From: Solicoccozyma terricola
Taxonomy: Eukaryota > Basidiomycota > Tremellomycetes > Filobasidiales > Piskurozymaceae
Direction: 5' to 3'
DNA: 64,000 nucleotides
Assembly (NCBI GenBank): GCA_001600875.1
Contig: BCLD01000006.1
Coordinates: forward strand, 687,429 to 751,428
Shown piece after piece: positions 37,336 through 49,204 of the stretch. The notes below the pieces were generated by a model. The model worked only from the letters and a program-made list of their open reading frames with translations, searched no databases and was not told the DNA's origin. Position 1 is the first letter of the stretch; each line of letters starts with the position of its first letter. The position numbers were made by a program, and so were the translations under genes.

Positions 37336-37377
37336 CAACCTCCAACCTCCAACCTCCCACCTCCCACCTCCCACCTC
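37336..37377. repeat. six tandem 7-bp units, CAACCTC/CCACCTC
   Basis: Three CAACCTC units followed by three CCACCTC units, head to tail, in the 5' region of USE1 (29 bp before its ATG). A pyrimidine-rich 5' leader repeat; possible promoter or UTR function is unknown. Confidence 0.9.
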
Positions 37378-37405
37378 CAAGTGCCTTTGCCCCATATCAT
37401 ACATC

Positions 37406-38583
37406 ATGGCTCGCAACATCAATCCTTCGCACGCAGCTGTCAACCTACCGCGACTCATCAAGCGATTGTCGGCTAGGACGTCAGGGCTGCAACGCGAAGA
37501 CTGGGTCGAAGTGAGAAAGGGGTATCAGTCCGTTCAATATGCGAAAGAACTAGTCGGAATAGTTAGAGATCAATCTGGTCTGTGCGTATATGGGAGATGG
37601 GCAGGGTGGGAGATTCTCCGACTGACCAACTAGTGTTCGTTCTATAGCTCCGACGACCAGATTAGACGATTGGAAGGAGACCTTGATTCTCTAGAGTACT
37701 CATTCAAGGAGGCTGTGGATGTGAGTTATAACAATACAATCCCTTTTTTGTGCCCTTTCGGTCACCTAACGCATACGACGGACTTTTTCACCTCATGTAG
37801 TCTCACCCAGTTCCATCAGGCTCGAATTCAAGACCACCTTTCCCACCAATCCCAGCTCTGTCGTCTGTCTTGCCTTTTGAGGATGAGGTCGTCTCTAACC
37901 ACTCAAGTGACTTGGCGACCACCCCGGCAGGACTATCAGAGTCCACTCACCCGCAACCGACATCCAATTTATCTACTACCAGCTTTAATCCGCCTTTGGT
38001 TGCTACCGCACCACCCCCATCAGCGCCAGTCCCAGATACAGCTTCCCTACCAACACTAACCAAGAAAGAATCATACCTCGCCGAACGAGACGATGAATTG
38101 CTACCATTACGTGCTAGCCGAGGAGGTGGTGGGACTGGAAATGGGATCGTAGGACTAGGAGCTGCGCAGTTGCACGATGAGTTGAGCGGGCAATTGGCCG
38201 ATGTGAGTGCAGATTGTCGATCTGAGACGTGCGTTATGAGTACGTACTGACCGATTTGTCCCGGTGTGCAAATTAGATGTCTCATCGTCTCAAATTGAAC
38301 GCTTTACATTTCTCCTCGACGTTAAATGAAGAGAAAACCCTTCTTGAATCGTCTTCTACAGCGTTAGAGAGTATGTCCGTTCTGCTACTTCTACCTGTAT
38401 AACTCGTCGCTAAATGCTATTCCGCGACTACAAACAGCCAACTTGACTAAAACCAAGACATCCAAGACCAAGCTATCGGCTGTCACTTCCAAAACAAGAG
38501 GAACGACCTGGCTTGTTCTGATGTCGATCGTGATCGTGTTGATCGGGTGGATCTGGACTTATCTGTTGATTCGGATGACGTGA
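37406..38583 (+). CDS. USE1: Use1-like ER SNARE
   Basis: Five exons, starting MARNINPSHAAVNLPRLIKR and ending in a C-terminal membrane anchor (TTWLVLMSIVIVLIGWIWTY, LLIRMT). The region just before the anchor is the SNARE helix: LHDELSGQLADMSHRLKLNA, LHFSSTLNEEKTLLESSSTA, LEANLTKTKTSKTKL, with heptad hydrophobics. The N-terminal helical part (RLEGDLDSLEYSFKEAV) and the Ser/Pro linker match Use1/D12 in layout and length (about 270 residues). Use1 acts with Sec20, Ufe1 and Sec22 in Golgi-to-ER fusion. I base the call on architecture and the C-terminal helix more than on strong identity; a Qc or Qb SNARE of related type is the alternative. Confidence 0.78.
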
Positions 38584-38764
38584 GGAGGGTAGCCATGAGC
38601 AACTCGAATCAGTCGGCGTTGTAGCAATAACCCTATTACCATGTACATTGTTACTCTGACACGTGACACTCGAGTTCAAGTCGGGCAGTTGGCCACTCTT
38701 TAGGTGTTAACAGCCATTCCATTTCTCACATCTCGTCAACCTACAACAACAACAGCCTCTGCAG

Positions 38765-41760
38765 ATGTCCGGCTCCCCCTTCATCAAGCGAGCGACGAGT
38801 CGGTCCAACATCCGACAGCGCGACTCGTCCGGTAGTGTCACTGGTTCACCATTAGTTTCGTCTAGTGTGACTGCGTCGGAGGACCAAGATGAGGGCGGCG
38901 AACAAGAGTTGGGATTCAGTCCTATGGCCATGGCAAAAGCCAGAAAGAAGGAAAAGGAGAAGAAGAAATCAGGGCTGGGGGGCAGTGGGAAGGCGAGGTT
39001 GAGCTTTGGTGGGGATGGAGAGGATGCCGTGAGTGTTGCAAGGGTTTGGCTATAGGATTTATTCGTTAACCCCGTCAAGGTCGCACATAGGACGGCGAGG
39101 TCAAAGACTTTGTTCCTCGCAAATCCACCCTCTCTCGAAACATCACACTGCAGAAACTCGCCGCGGAAAACTCCTCAGGTCTCTCCTCCCCAGCTGGACC
39201 ATCCCGTCTCGCTTCCACAACAGCCTCCTCTCCCTCCTACAGCACCGCCTACCTAAACGAGCTCAAGGCCGCCACGCCCACTCGACTGACAGGTCGGAGT
39301 CATCTCGACGCTGAAATCGACGGGGATGAAGATGTGGATATGAATACTGGTCTATCGAACGCAGCGAGAGAAAAATATGGCGATGTTACGATGGTGGATA
39401 CTACAGCTGGAATTCCAGATGAAGCTCATGTCGCAGCTGCAAAGGCGAAGAGAAGAGCCGCGGTCGGTCAAGGTGGTGTTCAGAGTGGAGAGGAGGATTT
39501 CATAGCACTAAACGAGGGCAAAGGAAGGTTATCATTGTACGAGGAGGGACCTCATCCGGAGAGTCGATTGCAGAGAGAGGAGGACGAGGAAGGTGACGGC
39601 GATGATGGTTAGTGGGAATACTCACATCTTCAGCCTTCGTCGAGGTAACTCATGCTGACTGTGCTCCATGTAGACCTGGCGGAATACACAGGCACGAACG
39701 AGAAGCTTTCGTTGGGAAAGACCGCAAATCGTATCGCTGCGCGCCGGCTTAAAAATGAACTGGTAGAGATGATTGATGACGTGTGAGTGGCTCTCGTCGA
39801 TATCGAGAGGTACTGGAAAGTGTTGATGGAATCCCAATCGCACAGGGAGAATCAAGACCTTGATGACGAGGATGAACGAGAGTGGGCGACTGCACAAGCC
39901 GCTCGAGCTAATCCGTACAAAATTCCCGATGCTACAAACCAAGTCGCCAGAAAGTCAATTTACACACCAGCGATTGGTATGTCCGATTCCATCCTCATCT
40001 CTCGCTATGAGTATCATTACTGATGTCTCAGTCGGTCTGCATTAGCTCCCACCGCTCGTCCCCTTCCCACCATCTCTGCCGCCTCTTCTCGCTTGCAATC
40101 GGCTCTTCAAGGCACGGAGATTTCCTCGAGGGATCGCATTAGGCAGATCGGTACGATCGAGAGGGATCTCACCGGCTATGACGTTCAAGAGCAAGAGCTG
40201 CGTCAGGAAGTAGCTTTGGTTGAAGCGAAGAAGGAATGGATGGAAGAGTTTAGAGGGTGGATAGAGGCGCTAGGAGGTTTCTTGGAAGAGAAAGTGAGTG
40301 TGTCTGACTGTGGTATGAGGTTTGTAAACTGATTTTTTTTCTTTCTTTCTTTTTTCTTTCTCAAAGTTCCCGTTGTTAGAGGACATCGAGGCAGATACCA
40401 ACCATCACTATTCTGAGAGGGACACTATAGTCACTACACGCCGCATGCAGGACGATGCGGACGATCTGGCCCTGTTCCTCGGCGTCCCAGCGAGCGAGAG
40501 CAACGGAGCTCAAGAGGAGGTAGATGAGCTTGGTCGTGTGAAACGCAACGTGGATGAGTCTGGTCCTCAGTCCGGCACTAGACGCCACCGTCGACAGGAT
40601 CGTGAGGCTCGACGCATGCGACGGAAAGCAACTCGGCCGTCACAAGAAGAGGACGGCTATTCGACAGACTCATCTCTTGGCGAAGCGGATGCGGCAGACT
40701 ACGATGCCGCACAATTGACTCTGCTGCAACGAGCGAAGGCGTTATCCGCTGATGTCGAGGCCGAAGATTTCCGGGATCCTGTCGTCGGTGTGGCTCAGAG
40801 ATTTGGTGGATGGCGAGAGAAGTATACAGAGGAATATAGCAACGCATATGGAGGTCTGGCTCTTGTACAAGCGTGGGAATACTGGGCCAGATGTGAGATG
40901 GTGGCATGGGAACCTGCGAGAGTGAGTGTCCTTCTCGCGATGTAGCTTCTCATAGCCTCGTCTAACAATATTCTCACAGGATTCGAGGTCTCTCGATGCT
41001 TTCAAGTGGTATCGTGATATTCATCAATACTCTAGGCCTAGAAAGGCCGAAGATACTGACGACCATGAAATGGACGAACCTGATCTTGGACCAGATGGCG
41101 ATCTTGTCCCTCCCTTAGTATCGGCCGCTGTGATACCCATCATCGTCAATGCGTTCGAGTCCGGGGCGTACGATGTGTATTCGGCAAAGCAGACGAGACG
41201 AGTTCTAGATCTTGTGGATCTCTTGTCGGTCTATATAGGAAAGGAAAATCTGAAGTTCAGGGTGAGTCGATCACATGGCAACATAGAAATCCAGTCAAAC
41301 ACTGAAAATGGTCAAAACAATACCAGACAATCCTGAAGGCTGTCGTTTTGCTGTTTTTCAAGCACATTGGCAGCACAGTAGACCTCGTTCGGTCGTCTTA
41401 CGGCGAAGGCGCACTTCCTCCGCCTGCCTTTGATCCTGCTTCACGGACTGCTCTCGCCGCCTTCATTCATCGACGAATGAAGATCCTCCGGAACTTGCTG
41501 CTGTGGAGACGTTTCGTAGGGAATGAATCGGCAGAGACCATCGTCAAGCTTGTTTCTGAAGTCCTGCTGCCATGCTTGACCAAGTGCTGGGATAGTGGCG
41601 GGCAGGAATTATCAGAACAGGTGAGTGGGGGCGTGTAGCTAACAGATTGGGTACACCCGTTGACCATTTATTCCTTGCGCAGATCATAAAGCTTATTCCT
41701 GCCGGTGTCTTACCGGAAGATGTATCAGCTCGCCTTCAACTTGGTCCTTACTTCCGATAG
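38765..41760 (+). CDS. GCFC/PAXBP1-like protein (spliceosome-associated)
   Basis: A multi-exon gene from ATG 38765 to TAG 41758-41760. The N-terminal half is charged and low complexity (MSGSPFIKRATSRSNIRQRD, KARKKEKEKKK), as in GCF1/PAXBP1/ILP1. A coiled coil follows (IGTIERDLTGYDVQEQELRQ to FLEEK). The C-terminal GCFC-type domain contains FGGWREKYTEEYSNAYGGLA, LVQAWEYWARCEMVAWEPAR and AFIHRRMKILRNLLLWRRF. Family members were first named GC-rich DNA-binding factors, but work in animals, plants and yeast places them with the Prp43 disassembly machinery of the spliceosome. TGACACGTGACA lies about 97 bp upstream. Family is well supported; molecular role is by analogy. Confidence 0.82.
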
Positions 41761-41849
41761 GTTGAACAATATATGCATGCGAATGTGAAGGATCTCGAAA
41801 TACTCCTTGCGATACTCGACAGTTCCTTTCCCATTCATACCTCCGCTTC

Positions 41850-41906
41850 GTCCCTTCTTTCCCTCATCCCTCCGTCCCTCCCTCCATCCCTCCCTCCCTT
41901 CCCTCC
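41850..41906. repeat. CCCT-rich polypyrimidine repeat
   Basis: Irregular TCCC/CCTC units downstream of the GCFC-like gene; likely 3' UTR or intergenic low complexity. Confidence 0.7.
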
Positions 41907-42143
41907 GATGACCTGGATGTGACAATAGGGTGCTTGCGCCCTGTCATCCCGAGGCAAGTGTCGCTTGCTCTAAGGTTGCTTTGCAGCTAAAGACTCGCTC
42001 TCCACGCTTGCCTCAAAGGTACCATGCATCGGTATATCGAGACTGAAGCATTACTGACCCGGTCCTCGGACGGTCTTCTTCTGCGTTGCGAAACCTGGAA
42101 GGAGTCTGCATCTTTTATGGGGATACGTTGGCTCGTTCCGCTG

Positions 42144-42419
42144 TCAGACATTCGCAATTCGCGCGGCGCTGAGGGTGAGATCCCTCTTGTTCTGCTCCTC
42201 TTGCTTCCTGCGTTGCTCGATGTTTCTGTGATGCTTCTCCTGCTCCCGCCTAGCAATCCATCTCATCCGACTTCCCACTCGCCTCACTCGCCTCTCACTC
42301 AGTTGCCCCATTTGCGGTTCTTCGAACATGTCATTTTTTGATGTCACTTTGTAGCGGATCCCTTGATAGCATGCTCCCCGGAACCTCCACGCGTTCTGAC
42401 CGAGTCGACGAACGCACAT
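42144..42419 (-). CDS. small basic protein, unknown (possibly mitochondrial)
   Basis: A single-exon frame of 91 residues: MCVRRLGQNAWRFRGACYQG, then a helical stretch rich in Arg, Glu and Gln (RMRWIARREQEKHHRNIEQ, RRKQEEQNKRDLTLSAARI). The basic start with few acidic residues is compatible with a mitochondrial targeting peptide, and the composition looks like a mitochondrial ribosome or assembly factor. I do not recognise the family. It begins only 67 bp from the divergent RGP1 start, the arrangement expected of two real genes sharing a promoter. It could also be the last part of a spliced gene or a chance frame. Confidence 0.45.
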   Translation of the reverse strand: MCVRRLGQNAWRFRGACYQGIRYKVTSKNDMFEEPQMGQLSERRVRRVGSRMRWIARREQEKHHRNIEQRRKQEEQNKRDLTLSAARIANV

Positions 42420-42486
42420 GTATCCAACGACATCAATGTCGAGCGAACCCGATCAATCTCCCTATGCCAACAGACTCTAATCGGTG

Positions 42487-45263
42487 ATGGCCCAAGATGC
42501 TGGCGAGTCCGATCTACTCATCCAGATCGAGCCAACTGCTTCGGCATTCTTCGCTGGGGAAGTATTCCAAGCGAGAATCACGTTGACAAACACCTGTTGC
42601 CCGGTACGAGGACGAGGCACCGAGTCTCCGGGAGGCTGGTCGAGAGGTCATCATGTAGGCGCAAGTATAGACAGGCCGCTTGTCGTGAAGGAAAAATCAC
42701 CAACGTTTGAAGCATTCACATCATCAAGTGCGGTAGATGGAGAAATCCCACTGTCTGGGCGGCGTAGAGGCCGGCTGAAGCAAATTGGTCCTGATATCCC
42801 GGTGAGGAGGGAGACTGGTAATGATAGGGAGGGTGTGGAGGGCGCTCCTACCTCTGGTGGCTCGGCTGTCATTACAGAAGGTCGTAAAGACTTGAGAACA
42901 ACGCCTGCTTCGACACGAGCTAGAAGTGCGGAATTGCTTGATGGCACAATGAACCCTCAGGAGATGGTTTGGAGCCTGACGCAGCGAAATGGTCAGTGGA
43001 ACCGTTCCAATGGCAGATCGAGAAGGAAGCTTACATCCTCTCCTTTCAGGATCATCACGGACAGTTCATAATCCCATTCCGTCCAGACATCGGCACGCTC
43101 GAAAGGTCTCCACTATCGACCTCTCGTCTTCATCACCTGTTGCTGGTCAATTTTCGTCGCACAGCGGCTCGAGTTCACCGCCACCAACGCTCGCTACTAT
43201 CAGCGAGAATGGGAATCATCAACTTGACGATGTCTTTGGGAGAAAGTCGACAGATTCCTTGACGTCGGAAGCACAAGGGCAGCCTCGGCATCGTTCCTTG
43301 CAGAAACACTCTCGACAGCCGTCTTATCTCAACGCATACGGTGCAGACACCCTTGGGATTGCTCTGCATGAGAATGCGTCATCCGCTCAGCATCTTGCGC
43401 AACCCGGCGAGATCAACATTTTGTGGGCTCATACTCGTATACGAGGTCACTTTACGCCATCATCTAGCTATATTCCACCAGATCCATTACTTCCGCTGCG
43501 GTCTCTTCTCTTACATCAACCATTAGGATCAGGATCGCTCATGCCTGCAGATACACCTTCATCATCCAAACGATGGTCACTCACTTTCGGAAGCGGGACG
43601 ATAGGACAAGAAGATAATCCTAGCTTGACGGGAAGCTTGCTGGGCTTAGCCAAGGGTCTCGTGTGGGGAGGTCAATCAGGAACGCTGGAGGACGAACGGA
43701 GGAAGGTCTGGACAACAAAAGAGCTGCCAGTGTTCGAAACGATAAGGTCGTTGATCGGCGTGGACGTGAGACTGCAGCCAGGAGAATCGCGCTCGTGTGA
43801 GTCGCAATGCGAAAGTCCGATTCGACTCGAGCGTTGACACATGTCTGTCAAACAGATACATATAAGCTGGCTCTGCCTTCTCATCTTCCGCCTACTTTTC
43901 GAGGCCAAGCATTGAAGTTCGGGTATGATCTTGCAATCTCGATCAGCGTTTCCATTCCCGGACCGGGGAATAAGCAGAGAACTCGAGAATTCAACGTGCC
44001 TGTCAAGGTATGGCCATATGTGGCTGGTAAGTGCCAGAGATTTGCACTTTTTAAGGAGCGCAAAACTCACATACCTGGGTCCACTTGCAGCCAAACAACA
44101 TCTCGCAGTTCGATACGATGTTCTATCTCCAATCATGCAACGCCAGGAAGAAGGGAAAGTTCAGGAGGAGCCAAGACCGAGCGAATCATCCAAGCAACTA
44201 CCGGAACCCGCATCAGCTTTGAGGTCCTCTGAGATCATGGTAGAACTCTCGACGTATGCTCGCATGTTGGAGAATGGTCCGCCTGTCAAGGACGCGCCTG
44301 CGCAACCTTTACCATTAACAGGGTCCTCCCAGATTCCCGCTGCCAATGGCGAAATCTCTACTAACACTAGCGCCTCTTCGTCGAGGCCTCCCAGCAGGTT
44401 GGAGCTCGTTGCGACGAGCTGCAAGGATATGGTAGAAATGCTGAGTCGAAGTGTTCATAAGAGTGAGTTATCGCAGCATGAATGATGACCAGGGAAGTGA
44501 GTGATGTGGCTGAAGGTTAAACATTCCGTTTATAGTCAGCCTAGAAATACAACACAAAGGTACAGACATTGCTCGAGTGACCGTGCTGAAATCGACCTAT
44601 CGTACTGGAGAACCGATCGTTGGTGTGGTACAATTCGTCACCACGTCGCCATTCCGAGTGCTCAAGGTGAGTTTATGTATAGAGAGAGGTCCTTCTATGG
44701 TACTCTATGCTAAGTCAATAATCTTTCCTGTTCAGTTTTCCGCAAAGTTGCAATCTTCAGAAACGCTTCCAGAATTACTTCTTCCAGAGTCACCGGCCAC
44801 CGGTAAACCAGTTGAACCTGATCTTCGTCGTATACACTCGGAGCAAGCGATGACGGTGACGATTGACACCGCTCGGGTGACATTCGCACTTGACGTTCCG
44901 TCAGAAGCACCTCCGACTTTCGAGGTCAATGCGGCGAATGTTGGTCGGCCTGGAGGTCTCGACTGGCAGCTGCGACTTACCTTCCTCGTTGCATATCGAG
45001 ACGAGCAACGATCGAAAGGTCGACACGCCAGACAAGACTCGGGAGGTGACGCTCGTACAATCAGAGAACCACCGCAAGAAGTCTCTCGGATTGCGAGTCC
45101 ACTCCTGTCGCAAAATATTGGCGGGCTTTCTCTGCTGTCTCAATTTCAGGATTCGCTTGATATGCAGAGCTCGCGTTTGGAGACAGTCGATTGCTCGGTG
45201 CCAGTGCGCATCATTCCTGGGGTGCCGCATTTGCGAGTAACACCGGTGACGTTCCATGCGTAA
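42487..45263 (+). CDS. RGP1: Rgp1, subunit of the Ric1-Rgp1 GEF for Ypt6/Rab6
   Basis: A multi-exon gene that starts MAQDAGESDLLIQIEPTASA, then FFAGEVFQARITLTN, the arrestin-like beta-sandwich opening of Rgp1. Later conserved parts include NILWAHTRIRGHF, YKLALPSHLPPTFRGQALKF and GYDLAISISVSIPG, FNVPVKVWPYVA, VTVLKSTYRTGEPIVGVVQF and a C-terminal beta-rich end (VDCSVPVRIIPGVPHLRVTP). Long Ser/Thr-rich disordered inserts separate them. With Ric1 it activates the Rab Ypt6 at the Golgi for endosome-to-Golgi traffic. One internal intron (about 42996-43050) has a GTCAGT donor; splicing it restores the frame from QRNG to SSRTVHNP. The final TAA is at 45261-45263. Confidence 0.87.
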
Positions 45264-46165
45264 CGTAGACTTCGCTCTAGAGAGACACATGAAGGCGGTC
45301 TTGACGGCGACGCAAGTGAGTAGCTAGAAGCCCTTGACAGTGCTCGCATACTGATCAGGTGTCTTACCAGATCTTTCTCCGAAGAGCCCATTTCTACAGC
45401 GGTACAAACCAAGACCATTGTGTCACCTCTCGCGCTCTATAGACGGCGGAGTTTGATACTTGCTTGCCAGGGATGTTGCGAATACAAGCAGGTCGTCTAT
45501 GAGCATTGCATGTGGCTGCTGTATCAGACATATGAGGCTGCTGAAACTTGAGCAATACCTGGACTCCCGTGTCTGCCGAGGTTGTGCTCGTGCATTTTAT
45601 CGCGGCTGGCCATGCTGTGCATTTCCCGTTTCCATTTGAGCTCGGCGTTGGTGCGGCTTGGGTGCTGAATTGCTCTTGGGTGCTTTTTCCCGGCTTGCGT
45701 CCCCCCCACAAAGTTGGTTGCGGGAGCTGAAACCAGTGGTCATCGGCCGGTGTATGCCAACGCAGGTTTTGGACGGCAGACTGGATCTGCAGCGACATCC
45801 TATCCACACCCCATCGACCCACGACCACCCAACCCAGCCGCACCTCCACGGCCAAAAGAGACACAAAATACGGCGAACGACGATTTCAAGCTGGTCTTGC
45901 AGCACGTCGTCAACGTTTTGCTGTAGAAGTTGAGGAGTCTATATATTAGAATCCAGGATCGTGCCAAAAGGAATAACCTCCAAAAACGTTGTTGGAAACG
46001 ACAGCCAGGTCGACTGTCGGGGCCGAGCAGGTGAACACGACAAGCAAAACACGAGCAGTCTCCATGCAGCTATAGAACTCGTTCAGCATCCATCCATTCC
46101 CGCGTTCCTCGCAAGACCCAACTCCTCGTAAACCTCAACTTTCTCCACTCTTCATCTTTCTCATC
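45264..46165. other. 902-bp gap, RGP1 to TRP-like gene, with weak open segments
   Basis: The longest gap in the window. On the plus strand about 75 codons are open at roughly 45314-45548 (encoding a Cys-containing stretch with CQGCCEYKQ), and a second open stretch at about 45688-45926 ends NDDFKLVLQHVVNVLL with a stop. They are in different frames and I could not join them with convincing splice sites. A minus-strand frame (45864-45394) overlaps. Either this is an unresolved small gene or simply a long promoter. Confidence 0.35.
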
Positions 46166-48837
46166 ATGCCTCGTCTTCTCACATGGATTACCCTCTTCCT
46201 CTCGAGTGCATCGATACCATTCTCATCACGGACAGGAGGCATACAACTCATCGAAGCAAGGAGTAATCCGAACGGCGGGGATGGGTTATGTGAGCGATCC
46301 AGATTCCCAATCTTCAAAACACCTAGGACAAGAATGCTGATACATTCATGCTATGCGCACAGTCACAAGTTCGGTTACATATTGCTCTGAAGCTAAATCT
46401 GTCCTAGTCAATGAGTTTGACTTAGCATATTGGCGAGCTAATCAGGTAAGTTGCTGGCCAGTCAACCAGCAGGTGGTGAAAGCGTACTGATACTCTATCA
46501 CAACCACCACACAATACAGTCGGCGACTTTCTCCATCTCAGCTGCATCAGTGGAAAGCAATTTGGATATCTCAGCTAACATCTATGCAAACGCGTATGGG
46601 AAGGACATTTTAAATCTCACTATTGACCTGTGCAGTTATTTGCAAGGAGTGCTTTGTCCGTTACCGCAGATCAACTTCACTGGTGAGTTTGAATGTCCCG
46701 TGCGGAAAGTTCCAAGTCTGTACTGGATCATTGACCGGCGGCTACAATCAACAGGATACGGAACATACCCCATTCCATCGTCATACACCAAATCCATTCC
46801 AACTCTCGCTTGGACAGTACCCGACCTTGAAGCATTCGCTCGTATCACTCTCACAAACGCCAACACTGGTGAAGTTGCAGCATGTCTTCAAACGACCTTG
46901 TCGAATGGTTTGACTACAAAACAACCTGCAGTGGCTTGGGCAACAGGAGCATTCTTCCTCGTCTACCTGCTCGTAGCTCTCATTTTCTCCGTTCGGAAGA
47001 GAGCATCAAGTCCAGCGGTATACCGATGGTTCGACGTACTCTTTTTATTCCAAGCTGCTGCTGCAAGTGGTTTGGTTCACGTCAACTATCCTTCAAACTA
47101 TCTCAATTTCACCCTCAATTTCGCTTGGGCGTTGGGATTGTTCCGAAATGAAAACATCGAGAATGCCGTTAATTCATTACGGGGAAAGACTGGTGGCAAA
47201 TTCAGTGATGAAGCGTTCCCTGCAGTGGATTATATCAACCGAAAGCTATCTCCGTACAACGACTTCCTGGTGATTGAGAAAGTCATAGCATCTGAATCAC
47301 CGGCGTCATACATCAGATCGTATCTTGCAAATCGACCAGCAAGCAATGTTACCACCCGAGCTGTTGACCTAGTCTCCAGAGTTGTGATCCCCACGGTCTC
47401 CGAGCAAAATACGACTTCACAATTGTCCACCGGTCTCCCTGTATACCTCAACTCTCTGGGCATCCCGACTGCCAACGGCTTTGATACGATCTTCATAATC
47501 TATCTTATAGCCATCGCTGTGGCCATTGGAGCTCATCTTCTGTTCTTTGGCATTCTGCTCTTGGTAGAAATATTTAGAGGCTCGGATCGAAGGGGGACGG
47601 GATGGATCGGAAGAATGAGGAAGGGGTATCTGACGTTCTGCGCTGGAAATGCGCTCCGACTGGTGAGTTTGGTCAGTTGAATGGTCTCGTATGATGAGTT
47701 TGACTTTGGAAGTACTTCTCCCCGCTAGTGTCTGGTCTTCCTTTTCCCCGTTCTCATCTTCGGGTTTTTCCAATTCACCATTGGCCGCGCCGACTCGTGG
47801 CTTTCTATCCTTCTAGCGGTCCTTTGCATTCTCTGGACGCTCATCCCGTTACTCGTCACCTTTGTTCTCTCCACCATTCGGGCAAGCCGTACCGACGCTA
47901 AGCCTTTGGGCGTCAACCCCCTCTACACTCGGTACAGGTGGTACAACTCCGCTGGATTCATATACCGTGCATATCGCCAAAAGTATCATTTCTGGTGGTT
48001 CGCACCACTCGTCGTTGCTATTGTTGCTGTGGCTTGCTTTATTGGCTTTGGCCAAGGCAACGCTTGGGCTCAAGTCATAGGTCTCATGGTTGTCGAGCTC
48101 ATCGTTCTCGTCTCGTGTCTCGGATTTCGGCCTCACAAGGACAGAAAAGGGGACTGGCTAGGAGCATTTCTCAGTTTCTGTAGACTAGCCGCTTTTGGTC
48201 TGCTCATCGCCTTCATTCCGAGCGTAGGAGTGACAGCTATCACTAGGACCATCATTGGTTTCGTTATCATCGTCCTTTTCGGTGTCCCAACTGTGTTACT
48301 GTTCTTTGGCCTCCTCTTCAATCTGGGTGAGTATTAGCAATGCGCTGTGAGGTGAATTAACAGGACTGACACAACTACCAACCGTGCAATACAGGTTACG
48401 GATGGCTCTGGCGACGCAGTACGAGCCGTGTCGAGGACGGCATCGAGGTGCACAATGACCCTCTGTCTGCCTCGGACGACAGCTCAGCACGACAACCTGC
48501 GATGATTCAGATCGACAGCGACACTGGACCACTCGGCAACCTCGATACTCCAACGCCTCTCAGTCAAAACAGTTTAACTTCTCCGGATGCCTATGGTTCC
48601 CCCATGCGATCTTCCAAGGTTCCATACGTCAGCGGTGGATACCACAACGGCTATAACGGCATCAACGACGGATATGCCAATGACGGATACAACCAATACG
48701 CAGAGTCCGGTGGTTACGACATAGATGCCGCAAGGGCCGCTTGGAACCCGAATGGCAGCGCGGCAACATACGGTCAGCCAAATTGGAATTCGAACGCTAC
48801 GGGTTATCAGCGACCGGTGACCCACGCCGTAATCTGA
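46166..48837 (+). CDS. TRP-like/Flc-type membrane protein
   Basis: The N-terminus is a signal peptide (MPRLLTWITLFLSSASIPFS). An ML-like luminal domain follows, with YCSEAKSVLVNEFDLAYWRA, YAYGKDILNLTIDLC-like beta strands and LCPLPQINFTGYGTYPIPSS. A run of about nine hydrophobic helices then forms the TRP-like channel region (VAWATGAFFLVYLLVALIFS, TIFIIYLIAIAVAIGAHLLF, FAPLVVAIVAVACFIGFGQG and others). The cytosolic tail is polar and Gly/Tyr/Asn-rich with NGYNGINDGYANDGYN repeats. This layout is that of fungal Flc/Pkd2 proteins, linked to FAD transport into the ER, calcium and cell wall integrity. The CDS has five or more exons, with a stop at 48835-48837. Confidence 0.85.
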
Positions 48838-49204
48838 GCAGTCTCTGATTATCGATGGTTATGAAATGTTGGGCAACCCCCAGCTTATGATTTCTGGAGT
48901 TGCAACATTGACCCTTACTTGGCACCTCTCGAATCTAACCGCAAAACGAGGGTGTCTAACCCTCCGACTCGCATAAATGTATCCATAGACTTCCGTTCCT
49001 TGAGTTTGTTCTTGTACCATAGATAAGACCCTTTCGTATTCTACATTATTGAATCGCAACGTTACAGGTTCATCTCAATTCCAGTATGATGCCCTACGTG
49101 ATGATCCCATTTGATCAATAGGCCATGCCAATACAATGAACAAGTTCCACCAATCGTTCTCTCATGTTCTAATTTCGTTTTCATCTATCGTTATTTCAAA
49201 TATT
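48838..49204. other. intergenic gap between convergent genes
   Basis: 367 bp, AT-rich toward the right. I see no gene; presumably overlapping 3' UTRs. Confidence 0.6.

Noticed and set aside
42024..42341. Plus-strand frame of 105 codons, Leu/Pro/Ser-rich
   Set aside because: It is antisense to the more protein-like basic frame, and the Leu/Pro/Ser richness is what the antisense of an Arg/Glu-rich helix gives.
45394..45864. 156-codon minus-strand frame in the RGP1/TRP-like gap
   Set aside because: Composition is patchy, there are no splice-consistent neighbours, and no motif is recognised; kept only as part of the gap note.
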